Positions 1 through 59,500 of a DNA stretch of 64,000 nt are shown here, piece by piece. Position numbers and translations under genes: made by a program. The first letter of the stretch is position 1; every line of letters begins with the position of its first letter. The stretch is from NCBI GenBank assembly GCA_964019165.1, contig OZ025268.1:4077501-4141500 (forward strand), given 5' to 3'. The notes under the pieces were generated by a model, which searched no databases, had not been told where the DNA came from, and saw only the letters and a list, made by a program, of their open reading frames with translations. Source of the DNA: Mastigias papua. Lineage: Eukaryota > Cnidaria > Scyphozoa > Rhizostomeae > Mastigiidae.

Positions 1-1030
1 GGGTATTAATTCGAGGATTTATGGTATCCCTCTGAGCTAGAATAGCAAAGTGCTATTATTAACATGCTGGATTGCTTTTTATTCAACGACAATAGTTCAC
101 AAGCCATGCTCCTTGAAATTTGGACAGATGTGCAAAGTAAATGGAGTTGTTAACGACTTGAAGTCTTTGCAGGAAGTTGTTTTAAAACACTGATTCACAA
201 ACTATACATCTCGAGATGTGAACAGATGTGCAAAGCAAAAGCAGTCGTTATCGATTTGACATCTGCAAGAGATTCTTGATGTTGTTGTTGTTGTTGAAGA
301 GAGTGATACGAGATCTTAAATTCTGGTCGCTTTGCTAGGCATGGAATGTGATGTGAATTAATCGTTGTTTAGTTATTTAGCAGATAAAAAAGGCAAACAA
401 AGGGCTGCAGCCAAAAGGAGAAGGGAAGCTAGGACTGAGAAATAGTCATCAATGATAGATTTATTAATCAAAAAAGTAGTGACTTGTAATATTTAAGTCC
501 AGCTGTAAAGTGGAAGAGCATATTGCTGATTAGCTATTATATATCTAATTTGTCAAATTTTTGAGACAATCGTGAAATTCTATTTCGTACCCAAGCTTGA
601 AAGTTGTTATTTCACACCGCAGTACCAACATACATCAAAATTTCGATCCCCAGCCCAGTCCCGAGCAGGTCTGCCCGATACTTTATGACTACTCACTTAT
701 GATACTGAAATAGTTAGCAAGGAGAACTGGTTAAACTTTCTACACTTGCTCCACCATATTGATTTTGATTTTATGCCTAGAGATGGTAGCAAACACGTGG
801 AGCCTCTAGAGTAGTTCTAAAGAGCAACAATTTTTTGTAGGTATTAAAGATGGTCACATGGTGGCCATGTTATGAATGTAGAAAGACAAAACTCCTTGCA
901 ACAGCAATGTATCTGATCTCTTCATTGTGTGCTTATTTTTTGCATGGGAACGTTTCACCTGAATTTGAGGCTTACGAGCATAGCCCTTTTGAATTTGCTA
1001 AGACTAATGTCCTACACGTTTTGTTTTTAG
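1..1030. other. Intron or upstream sequence, no exon recognised
   Basis: I see no Gly-X-Y exon flanked by AG/GT here. It most likely belongs to the intron preceding the first visible helix exon. A K/R-rich open stretch near 380-440 runs into a stop and has no collagen periodicity. Confidence 0.5.
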
Positions 1031-48019
<46,989 letters not shown>

Positions 48020-49889
48020 GGTCATTTTGAAGACGTTCACAGTTTGTCCACACTTGTTAAAAATCTTTATTTGGAAAACCGGTTGCATTGTTTCAGTATT
48101 TTTCAATTTAGTGTCAAAAGTACATTTCAATTTTTAGATCTTTTTAAGGGTTGCGATAATTTTGGTTTAATGCATATTTGGGGCATATAGAAGCAGTCTT
48201 TTGATATATCATTGCACTTTTTTCTCATTTCTTTGCATTTCATCTATTGTTATGAGTCTCTTACTTATTTTCAAAGACTTTCAGTTATTTACGCTGGTTG
48301 CATTTTTGGCGATTCAAATTCTTAGTGCCTCAGGTTTTTTAACTTATATGCTTTTAATATAATCAAGTGATAAAAGCTAGCGTTTAAAAATTTTATTTAG
48401 CGACGTCTCGATGTCATTCCAGAAGCCTTTCTCCACTTACTTCGGACTTCAGATGCGGAATTCATTGTCCCCTGTCCGTATTCGAACTTTCTGCCTTTGG
48501 CAGCATATGTGTCCACATCCGAAATCCGAAATCCGAATTCCGAATTCAAATGGAGCTGGGCCTCGATATTATCATCACGCTCAATGAGAAAAACACCATA
48601 TTGATATGTACAGGAGAATAGACAATAGGAATCTTAGATCAAGCGCTATTAGAAGTTTGTTCCTTCAAATATTTACCGAATAAGTTTATTATCGCTCACA
48701 ATAACAGTTGTAAGATTAGAATGGATAAAAAAACGGAAATTTGTGCAAGAATCCTATACTGCACAGGAACGCGTTGACCATTCAGGCGACGTTTTCATTT
48801 TATATCAGTCTACAAAAGTTCACCATTTGCTTGTGTCATCGGTGGCGCGGCTAGGCTCTATTTAGGGCGAAAATGCATTGTTTTCTAGAAGGAAATTATT
48901 CCACAGAGAAATTTTGAGAGTTGCAAGTGGAATGAGTAATAGTTTTTGCATAAAACCCCTTGTGAATCTGAGGGCACATTTCTGGAAGTTATTCAGTGCA
49001 GAGCGCCCACTCGGAGATATTTTGCAGAACAATGCTGCAAGCAATTTTGGCCCAACTCTGTAGCACACGGATGGTTGAAGTCACTGCAGCTAAGTGGCAT
49101 TTTGTAAACTTAATCCGTAACTTACCCTTCTTTCTACTTATAGCTCAAACCCCTTTTGTCCTACTCAAAACGTTTTTGGAGCCGAGGAAACTGCGCAATT
49201 CATACTTGTGATGCAGAAAGTATTGCGGGCGAAAAATCTACTACGTACGCTGAACGTCAGATTCACCTTGGCATAAAGCTTTAAGCCTTCGTTCTGCGCA
49301 AGCAACTGTACTCTTATTCTTGTCAAAAGTTGTGGTACTCACTAGAGCTAGCCAGAGATCGGAAATTCACAGAAATATGCTGGTTGTGATTCTTCTAAAA
49401 AGATCACATGACTGGTGATGTTTGCTAAAGTGTTTCAGCAAATGTGTACTGTTGATCAAATCCTTTAACATTGATATATTGAAATTCTTCGTTACTTTTA
49501 ATTTTTTCTAGAACATCAAGTTTAAAGCATTTTAAAGAAGCTTGAGGTTGAAATATATATCTATGCTCCAGATATTTAGCAGCAACTTTTTCAAAGTTGA
49601 AAAATGTATGTATTTGTGATCGTTACTCTTCCTTACTGGTAGGAAGATACTACATAGGTAATTTGTTTGTTTCCCATATTAACAAACAACCTCTCTACTA
49701 CAGGATCCAAGTAAATTTTCAAGCAAGAGAAATTAGACATGAAACATGTACATATACTTATGCGACATGCATTTATCATTTTTCATCAGCTGAAAAGTCG
49801 TTTTCATACAGAAGTGACTATGGACTTATTGCTGTTCGTAGTAGCTATGCTTGCTAAACAAAGTGACCATTATGTGGAAGATTAACACT
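48020..49889. other. Intergenic / collagen 3' UTR region
   Basis: No gene is supported. Near 47630-47770 (last collagen intron) and 48510-48545 there are short degenerate simple repeats (attggtta-type and tccgaaat-type). The open frame at 49597-49857 has no recognisable domain. Confidence 0.5.
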
Positions 49890-51180
49890 GATCTCTAAAT
49901 CTGGTCAAAGTTTAAATTTTGATAACTGCAGACCGATTTCTGTTTTAAACATCCTGTCTAAAGTGCCAGAAAGGCTTGTGCACAGTCACCTCTCGGAGTA
50001 CCTGTAACGTAGCAACCTCGTATCTTGCAGTCTGTTAGGTTTTCGACGAGAGCGAATATCTTACATTCTGCTCGGTTTTCGACGAGAGCGAATATCTTAC
50101 AGTCTGTTCGGTTTTCGACGAGAGCGATCAACTCAGCTGGCAGTAGTCTTTCTTGCAAAACACATCCGTTATAGCATGGAGCAGAGCCGCTGCTCAGGTG
50201 CACTATTTAAGGATTCGCGAAAAGCTTTTGACCCAGCCCATCGTGGAACGCTGTTTGACAAATTAAAATGCTATGGTATACAAAGCAAAGAATTTACCGC
50301 CTGGTTTGAGGACTATCTGGCCAACAGAAGGCAGTTCGTTTGCTTTGAGCAATCAACATCACAGACTAAGCAGATGATGCACAGTACCTCAAGGATCAAT
50401 CTTTGGGCTACTCCTATTAGTTTTATTGATTTATGACGAGCATCTGGTTCTGGAGAAATGCATTGTACTTTTGTATGCGGAAGATACAATGGTGTTTTTT
50501 CGGAAAGATCGGTAGTGGCTGTAGAGGAAGTTTTGGATCTAGAGGCAAACATAGTAAACAAATAGTTTTCCAGCAACAACCTAATATTAAATCTCAAAAA
50601 AGGCACAACAGAACTTGTTATATATGGCACAAGTCAAGCTAGCGAAACAAGCGTCATGCAATGTTGCTTTAAATGGCTATCCGATAAACCAAGCAGCAAG
50701 TTCTGGATACCTAGGAATCACAAGATCTACAAGCGAGCCTCAATTCGGTTGAAACTCCTCCAGCGAATACGTCACAACATCTCTCCGCCAGTTGCACAAA
50801 ACATGTATAGAGTCATGATATTCTATCGATATTTTCATGGACATTGCTCAATGGAAATCAAGAGTATTATTCCTGATCCCTTGAACCATGTTCGACCCAC
50901 AAGAAGCTCTAGTCAATCACACCCTTTCCAAGTCATACTATCCAATCCATGAACTCTTTCCCACAAATCTTCTTTCATTCCAAGAACTTGTAAACTTTGG
51001 AATACCTTACCTTCCACTTCCTTTCCTGAATCCTACAACTTATCTTCCTTCGAATCTAACATCAACAAACTGGATCTCATCTCCCTATCTAGTTAACTTT
51101 CCTTTCTCTTTCTTCCTTTGTCAGGGCTTTGTTATAGGCTCTATTGGCCTTTCCCTGACAATACATACTAAAAAAAAAAT
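49890..51180 (+). pseudogene. Decayed non-LTR retrotransposon (reverse transcriptase and 3' end)
   Basis: In changing frames the + strand shows the RT sequence order of jockey/CR1-type elements. These are NCRPISVLNILSKVPERLVH (about 49940), GFRRER, KAFDPAHRGTLFDKLKCYGI (about 50225), a YAED box in place of the catalytic YADD (about 50478), LNGYP..., a C-terminal RIRHNISPPVAQNMYRVMI, and a terminal KLWNTLPSTSFPESYN segment (about 50990). It ends in an A-run at about 51170. Stops and frame breaks, and the altered catalytic box, show it is dead. Boundaries are approximate. Confidence 0.85.
50038..50126 (+). repeat. In-frame 36-bp triplication inside the RT relic
   Basis: The 36-bp unit starting ggttttcgacgagagcgaat begins at 50038, 50074 and 50110. 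It repeats the RT phrase GFRRER(I)SY in frame. The third unit is partial and continues into the ordinary RT sequence. Confidence 0.9.
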
Positions 51181-51189
51181 GATAAGGCC

Positions 51190-52700
51190 TATGTTACTTT
51201 ACTGTCACTAAGTCACTAATTGGTTCTTGTCCTCTACAACCTCGGAAAATGTTTGTGCGCTTTAATCATGGAAGAGGTACGCGAGGAAACAGTTCAAGAC
51301 TATTATTACCAAGGGTTAGAACAAAAGCAGGAAGAAAGATTGCTTTTCAAGGTGCACTGATTTTCAATTGATTGCTAGCAAACATTAGAAACGAATGATA
51401 TTTTGTGAACTTTAAACGTAAAATAGAAAACCTAAGTTTTAGAACAATTAGATTGTTTCTAAACATCTAGACGAAAGAACGAATAAGGATTGTTACTATT
51501 AAATGAGAATGTCGGCTTACTAAATGCCTTTTCATGTCAATAAATGAAAAAGACCTGAACCCTGACACAGAAGTTCTGCAGGTTCTTCTGTGGGCCTCAA
51601 AAGCTAAGGTACCTTTGGAGTTGTACTAACCTCAACCTATGTCGGTTACACCACTGTTTATCATCGCTAAATTCATTTTACTTATCACATATTAGCAACA
51701 TTTAATTCTTTTACTTGAATTTCGCGAATGGATAGTTTCATCTAGAACAAAATAATGATGTTTCCACCAGAACTGGTCGTTTGATAGGGAACAAACCCCT
51801 GGCCAAACTTATACCGTTTGACTTAAATTCTGCAAAGTCTCTTATCGCAAACTAGCTGGGTAACAATGTACTGAACTTTGTTGCCTTAGTGCCACTTTCG
51901 CGCAGTTTCTAAGTTCAGCCCTGATTTTTCCTCTTCTATGACATCTCTCGTCGGTCTGCCCCTTTTTCGATTCATCAATAAAAATCCATTCTGCGATGCT
52001 TATCGTTTTCTGCCTTCATTTTTGTGTCAAACAGAACTGCGAACGTGATAGTCATATATTCGCCGAGTTTTAGTAGCTAGTCATGACAGAGAAATACTGC
52101 ACAACAAGTAACGTGTACAGGGGCAGGTTCTCCTTTCAGCTATGACAAAACAGCATTTCATGGCTTATGTATAAAAGATACCGTGCGAGTGGCGGTTAGT
52201 ACTTTACTATCTACACTAATGCAGTACAGATCGACAGGCTATTCATTACGTTAAAACCATATCACATCGAAAGACTTATGGGACTTCTATTTTATGCTAC
52301 ATTTGTGGATTATTTACAAACCTGTGGATTCATACTACGGTAGAAATATGGTTGCTATCAATCAGTAAAGATGAGCTCTTTACTCAATAGAATATTATTC
52401 AATTATTATGGTTTGGCAACTTGGCTTATCCTCATAATTCGGAGAATTCCAATAGCATCTCTTTGCAGGTCAGAGCAGCAAACTAAGGCTTAATTTATAT
52501 AAATACATTAGGATTCTCTATATAAAGGCATTAGAATTTTCTAGCCTGAGGTCAAAAGGATTTATTAAACTACAAATAGAGTGCATTTTACTATGTTATC
52601 ATTGTGGTTCATTGGCTTGCTTGCAATGACTTTTTTGCAGAATTGCATCAATCTAAGAAAACATGGTTTCATATGATTTAGATACAGCCAGCTGTAAAGT
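51190..52700. other. Intergenic, nothing recognised
   Basis: AT-rich unique-looking sequence between the retroelement relic and the TIR element. A reverse-complement AATAAA occurs at about 52560 and could serve the minus-strand gene as a distant polyadenylation signal; this is speculative. Confidence 0.4.
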
Positions 52701-52701
52701 A

Positions 52702-53091
52702 CACGCGTTTTCTTTTATAAGCAAGTTAGGCTACGGCTTAGTACTGAAAATTTCTTAACTGGCGACCAAATGTGGGTACTCAAAATTCCCAAGCAAATCA
52801 ATGGCTTTGCTTTTCGTGGCTTTAAGATGTGCTTAGAGAGACATGGCATATAGTGTAATAGAGGTGTCCGAAGATGAGTAAAATTGAATAACTGAAAACC
52901 ATTGATTATTGTGGACATTGTTGAGTCTGTTTATACATGCGAAGGTTCACCTTAACAAAATTCGAACTTTTTAAGTGAAGCATTCACGTTCCTTGGCAGT
53001 CTCCAATGTGATACTAAAAATTTCTTAAGTTGTTGGCCTGTCAGAGCACTACCTTGTTCACAAGCCACTTTCTTATAAAACAAAATGCGTG
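52702..53091. mobile_element. TIR element with TA duplication (CACGC family), 390 bp
   Basis: The ends CACGCGTTTTCTTTTATAAG and, reverse-complemented, CACGCATTTTGTTTTATAAG match at 18 of 20 nt, and each end is flanked by TA (52700-52701, 53092-53093). A TA target is typical of Tc1/mariner. An internal direct repeat tact-aaatttcttaa occurs at about 52741 and 53013. Confidence 0.72.
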
Positions 53092-53198
53092 TATAAGGCT
53101 TTTGCATTTTGAACCTTGAACGCAGCCATGTAAGCAGATATTTCCTCCAGGGAAATATTCAGCGTTAAGCTAAAATTGCTACCAGCATCGATTTAGTA

Positions 53199-53599
53199 TC
53201 ATATAGAACTAGTTGACTGGTACTCAGCGTCCCTTAGATCCATGGTGCTATCCAGATCCGAGTCTGATGCAAAACTAAATCTCACTTCGTCTGATCCTGC
53301 GATTCTGTTTACTGTCTGCATTGGAGTGAACTGATGTAGATCATAGGGATCAATAGGTGAGTCATCAAAGCGAAGTTGATCGAAATCTTCTTGATGAAGA
53401 TTCACTTGCTCCGAAAACGACCCTCTCTGACGTAGAATACGGCGAGCTGTTGATTTCTTGTTCGTGTAACAAGTGTAAATCAAAACTACCAGAACGAATA
53501 GTGAGACAAGTATGGCAATAGGTACCAGTACGATAACGGCAATGGGTATTTTTCTTAAGACAAATTTTTTTCCGTCGGCATCTGAGGTTGAAGATGCAA
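53199..53599 (-). CDS. Receptor exon 8: transmembrane helix and cytoplasmic tail
   Basis: 401 nt, enters in phase 1, ends TGA. It reads VASSTSDADGKKFVLRK, then a hydrophobic segment IPIAVIVLVPIAILVSLFVL continuing VVLIY, then TCYTNKKSTARR (positive-inside). The tail is acidic with Tyr contexts DPYDLH and DAEYQS. C-terminal -SSI fits the class I PDZ-ligand pattern S/T-X-hydrophobic. Acceptor ttcttacag. Confidence 0.92.
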
Positions 53600-56500
53600 C
53601 TGTAAGAAAATGAAAGTCTGCAATTAATTTCAAATTTAATTGATTATTGGGTGTTCATATCAAATTTGTCCCTGGACTGAAGGTGCAACTGTGAGAAAAA
53701 TGAGAGTCTGCTATTGACGTGAAATTTAATTGCTTAGATGCTCGATTTTCCTATCAGATCAAGATTCTTTCCCGTGCTTGCTGTAATCTAGTGCCAGATC
53801 TCCCCCAACATACTCACGGCCTTGTAAGCTCCACACCAGTCGACTTAAACCAAAAATATTTAGAAGATATATCTGACTTGCTCCTTGGCTCTTTGCATGG
53901 AAAAGAGCTGATGTAAAGCCGAACACATGTAACAGTGTGCAGGCTATTTACCTTCAGTTCCCTCTGCTGCGGTTGCATAACCTTAACAGCTGGCTGCCAA
54001 GGGAGCAGAGAAGTGTGTTGCCCTGGACAGTATGAAAAGGCAATGCTAAAGTGGGCATTCTGCTAGATTACAAAGAAGCGAACTCTTAAGAATCATTAGA
54101 ACCCTAGTGCAGTAATCATTAGAAATGCAGAAATAGAGCTTCTATTGGTACCTTTGCATTCTCCATCATCCCAGAATAACCCAGCATCACAACCGCATGT
54201 ATATGTCCCGGCCATATTGATGCAAGTTTGATTTCCGCCAATGCAAGCATGATTTCCTTCTTCACATTCATTGACATCTAAGAATATGATCATTGGAGGG
54301 AAAGAGTGCTTTTCATGTAGTCATTATTGCACAATAGTATTTCAATTGTTTGTAGTCTATTGGTTTCTAAATTTTAACTGATTTGACGGGAAATCATGGT
54401 AAGTAGGGGCTTCGAAGATTAGTTACTTGCAAGATTTCAACTTCCTTGTCAATATGACAGACTCGAACCCACGTTTTTGGCATATATGGACGTGGTCTCG
54501 AAGTCCGTATACTCTCGCTTGTTTACTATCTCTATCTTGTTTACTATCTCTATCTTGTTTACTATCTCTATCTTGTTTACTATCTCTATCTTGTTTACTA
54601 TCTCTATCTTGTTTACTATCTCTATCTTGTTTACTATCTTTATCTTGTTTACTATCTCTATCTTGTTTACTATCTCTTGCAAACTCTTAGCTATGTAGTG
54701 GGTACGTACTGGCCGTTCATGATCCTCATTTTGTATTTGAAAACTATTTGTGAAATTTTATGTTAGAGTCTACGGACATTGTTCGTTCATATTTTTGTAT
54801 CACTGCTCGATCAAACTTACAGTATCTCTCTAGAATTAGACTAGAATCAGATTTGATATGAGAGACGGTTGATCAATCAAAGCACAATTTAAGAAGCGTA
54901 GTTCACAGCTTTTTACCTTATCAATTAAATGACAATATACAGATACGTCCACAGTAAATATATATATATTTTCTCAGAGAACTGATGAAGGCTTGTGCCG
55001 AAACGTTTTACAAGTTGGAATTTTTTCTTGAGTGTCTATTTATTTCTTTAAAAATTTGTGTTTGAAGCTATTTGAGTGTGTGTATAATAGACTTTTCGAT
55101 TGATATCTCTTTTTCAGTATACAAATATATGGATATATATATGTATGTATTTTGATTTCGTTACCATAGAATTCGATGGAAACTGGTTCTGACATGGCAA
55201 TTGCATTAGATGCTGAAGCTTCACAGTAATAATCTCCAGACTCTGCAAGCTTCCCTTCAAGCTTCATGGAACTTCTTTCTCCTGATGAAACCCTCTAAAG
55301 GAAAATATTTGTATTAATTGTATTTCAAAGAAGTCTAAGTGGAGCGCCCTCTTATAGAAGAAGGTGAAACTGTGTGCATTCGATTGTAAGGAATTTCAGG
55401 TAATGTTTTCCTAACGTACAACACCATTACTTTCAATCAGTAATATCTATGAATTATGTCGAGGAAGCCTCAGAGCTCAGTGTTACTTGACCATTTTGCA
55501 TGAGCATTGCTTTACATTCAGCCTGAACATTGCTAGATTTATTCTATACCTTATTTTTTGACTTACATTTATTTTATAAGAACCAGTAAAACTGAGGTTC
55601 AGGCTGGCTGTTCTTAATTTTTCCAAACTTTTAAGGCTGAATTGTTCTTAATTTGTTCTTAAATTATTGGGGTGCAAACAATGTAGACAACAAACAATAT
55701 ACAAGGAAACATTAGATGTGTATGAAGCAGGTATTATTTTCGATAACATTAACAAAAGACAAGTGATATACATTTTTAAAGATGCACAATCCTTGCTAAA
55801 AGTCTTGGTACACTTGCTACTTGTTTTTGCACTCTGATGATTTTGGGGTTTCGAGGACTTTTAGCAAACATTGTTGAGCTTAAAAAATTTTATATCGGTT
55901 TCAAATCATTTTACGACAGTGCTTCAGCTTCAGCTTGTTCTTAATTTGTTCTTAATTTTCCATATATTTTGAGGCTCGTGTTCTTTTAAAAAAAGGAGTG
56001 TATTTCGCTCCACTTACTGCAATAAGGAATAAGGAGCATGAGATAAATAAGAATTACAGTACAATGCCATGCGATTACAATGCTCTGTTTTCAATTAATT
56101 GTGTAAGTGTAAGATGAAAGCAAATTTCATGTCATAGGAATTTGAATTAATAACATAGCACTGGAAAATCTGTACCGTTGTGAATTCTATAATTTTTTTG
56201 TGTATTGAAGTAAGTCTTTTGAAACTGGTGAGTACTCTTAGGTTCCTAATAAACGGGGGGGTCATAATAGTAGGGGGGGTCGGAAAATTTTCGAAAATAT
56301 AATAAACGGGGGGTCTTATTAAACGGGGGAGTCGGAATTTCGAAAAAATGTCAAAATCTCTAAAAATCACAATTCCATAGAGGATATCTTTTTAAAATCA
56401 AGAGAAACTAACAAGAACAGTTTTTAAGATAACCAAAGAATAAGAAATATAAGCCAAATACAGCGTGAAAATCTATGTATATACTGTAAGCATCAAGAAT

Positions 56501-59500
56501 ATCTCTGATATATTAACGGAGCACACAAAGACAAACAATTTGTAAAAGTTGAAGAAGAAAGGAAAACCTCATCTGTCAGATACTTGAAAATTAATAAACG
56601 GGGGGGTCATAATAAGGTCCGGGGGGGTTGGAAAAAAATCGAAAAATTAATAAGCGTCCCGGGACGTTTATTAGGAACCTAAGAGTATTTCCGTGCAGAA
56701 TATTATTTGCTTGAGACGAGACTTAATCCGAGCTCTCCCCTTTTAATTATTTAAAAATTGGATTTTAGTATTTTAGCATTTATAAGTTTTGCTTTAATTT
56801 TCAGCACAATGCATCTATCCTGTCCTCATACTGAGTTACTTGCACCATCATTTAATTTGTTTAAATATAGCCTGGAATTCATTTATGCGGTCAAACTCGC
56901 GTATGTCGGATCTCTTCGGACCAGACAAAGTAGTCCGACTTGAGCGAAATCCGCGTGACGCAAACTAAGTCTAGATCCCGCCGACAGCTTGTATACGCCC
57001 AGGGACAAATGGAAAAAGTGCGGCCCCTGATGATTTCATTATGAAGTTTTTCATTTGACTGTGTAGCGATTTTCGCATTAGAGAAGGTGGCAGAAAAACC
57101 AGTACGATAATGCAACTTCTCACAACTTGGAAGGCTTTTCATTACAATTGTTGGCATTTTTGCGAGATTCAAATGCTTTCTTCGAGCTCTGATTGGCTCT
57201 TAAAGCATTTGAAACTATAAGGGTCATTGGCTAAAACTTTTTGACCTTTGTTATTGAAATCAAGATCAAAATCAGACTTGTGTCGTGCTATTTTTAACGT
57301 CGGATTTGTAAAAACGCTCCTACTCATGCGAAAATCCACCTTATAAAATCCGACATACTCACAGAAAATTAAGCATTTATAACAAGTGGATCGGGACGGT
57401 GCATTATTGTCCCACTTTTGAAGTATCCGATTTACGCGAGTTTGACTGTATAAGCATCTAGAATCTACCTTCAGATAATGTTGTTGATGTTTGATCCCTG
57501 GTTCTTGTGCAGGAACACAGGAATGGGGGAGACAGTTGTTAAAGTGTTGCTGTTTTACATTGCACTTACTGTTCTATTCCTAAACCAGCGATAGATAATT
57601 TTGCCATCTGCAGCAGCATAACATCTTAGTGTCAATGGCTGACCAGCTTTCCCAACGTGTCTTGTAGACGATAAGACACTCTTGTATACAACTGGCAGAA
57701 GTCTATCCTCTAACTCGTAGTCGAGGTCGTCTGGAATCGAGGCAATAGCGAGAGTAAATATCGAGACATGACTGAAAATCGAATGAAACAAAATCAATAA
57801 AATCATTGGTCAATATGTACTGTACTTACTGAGCATGACTATGCCAAGTGTTGATATAGGCAAGATATCAAATCGCTGCTCCTTCTTGCTTATTGACATT
57901 CTTAAATTGATAAAAGTGCCACGCTGTAATCGCAGAGAATTGGCAAATGATACCGTGCCACTTGATCTGATCTCTTGTCTGACATAGATATGACTACCAA
58001 GGTTCCCATTTATTAACAAAAACACCTCGAATGTTGCCCTAGAAATTGCACAAATAAAAATCAATTATTGCTGTCAATCACTGCAACAAGTAACAATGAA
58101 TTTTACATTGACTGGTTATTAACACAGAACTAAAGTCCACTCAATGCAATGCAATGTAATTCAGTCTTTAACAATCACAGGTTATTCTTATCAATCTAGG
58201 AATCTATCAAATTAATGTTTGTGATTGAACCTACACCTTGGCAATAAATTTGAACATAAGAGCGACGACATAAAGTGAAAGCATTTTATTTTTGATTTTA
58301 ATCCGACTCAATCCAGAATTGGACGAAAAGTTAAGTTCATTGTGACATATTCGATTATGACAATTCCATTAGATCTTTCGATTCATACTTGAGTCATCCT
58401 AAGAAGGGAAGTGTATTATATGTGAATATATAGGAAGATAGACAAGTTCACTACATCTGCTATCAATTCTATTAAATTAACTTTGCAGATCCGAAGCTAG
58501 TTACTAAGATGCTTGGTTACCTTCCATGAAGAGAAACAGAAATATCGGCTGAAATGAAATAGATTCCAGTTTTTCTGATAATCATTGTATCTTGTATAAC
58601 CTCTGTTCCATTGCTGAATTTTGTTTCCTTTGGTATCAAGTCATATATGATGTTGCTCTTTTCTTTATCATCACTTTTACCAAGCAAAACAATCAAACCA
58701 GTAACTTCTGACTCTTTTCCAAGTGGTACCAAATTGATGCGAGATCCCTTGATCAATTTGACTCTTTTTCCATTCTTAAACTGAATTGAAACTCTAAGTC
58801 TTCCTGTTTCTGTTGCTTTAAAGAGCCCTGACAAGGAATGCGTACTTTTCGATAACGAATGACGCATTAGGACACAGGCCTTCTGTAAAGAACCAACCTC
58901 GTCAAAAATAGACAGATTCACTATATCTGCTGTTAATTCCGCAATCAACTCCATTGAAACGAGATAGACAACATCCTTTTTTACCCAAGCACCATTCAAT
59001 TTTCTTTTAGTTTCAACCATGCTCCATTCTGTTATAGGAAGTGTTGCACTCTTGTTCAACAGCTGTAGGAAAGGAAGATGTGAAGTTTAGACAATAGCGT
59101 TCTTTGTTTTGTACTTCGTGTTTTAAGGTATATGCATTAGTTCTTTTACAAGAAACCTGGTTCAAAGCCCTGTAGTAAAAGTTTATGTGTATTGGCCACA
59201 GTTTAGTTCTAAAGATTTCTTAAATTTCAGGGTGCCTTGTGCTAGGATATAAAGATTGGTTATAAAGATATTTGCCCTTCCTAAGTATGAGATAAAGCTA
59301 AGTTTGATTATTGAAAAATGGTCCATTGTCGCCGAACATTTCTGTCATATGTCAACAGAACATACAGCTTAAAATAGGCGTGGATCTAACTCACTTTGTG
59401 GAATTATAATAGAAACTGTGGATCTGCAATTGGGGAAAGCGTGGATTTGTAATTATGGAACATCTATTTATTAAAAGTAGGTCATCAAGACTTACACGCT

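Noticed and set aside
376..444. K/R-rich open stretch as a non-helical collagen exon
   Set aside because: No Gly-X-Y register, runs into TAG, and would not join h1 in a sensible way.
49597..49857. Small gene in the intergenic gap
   Set aside because: 86 codons with no domain, composition or splice support; next to a decayed retroelement.
54449..54698. Repeated NKIEIV or ILFTIS peptides as a repeat protein
   Set aside because: Produced by the 18-bp intronic minisatellite; no gene context, and open on both strands only because the unit is a multiple of three.
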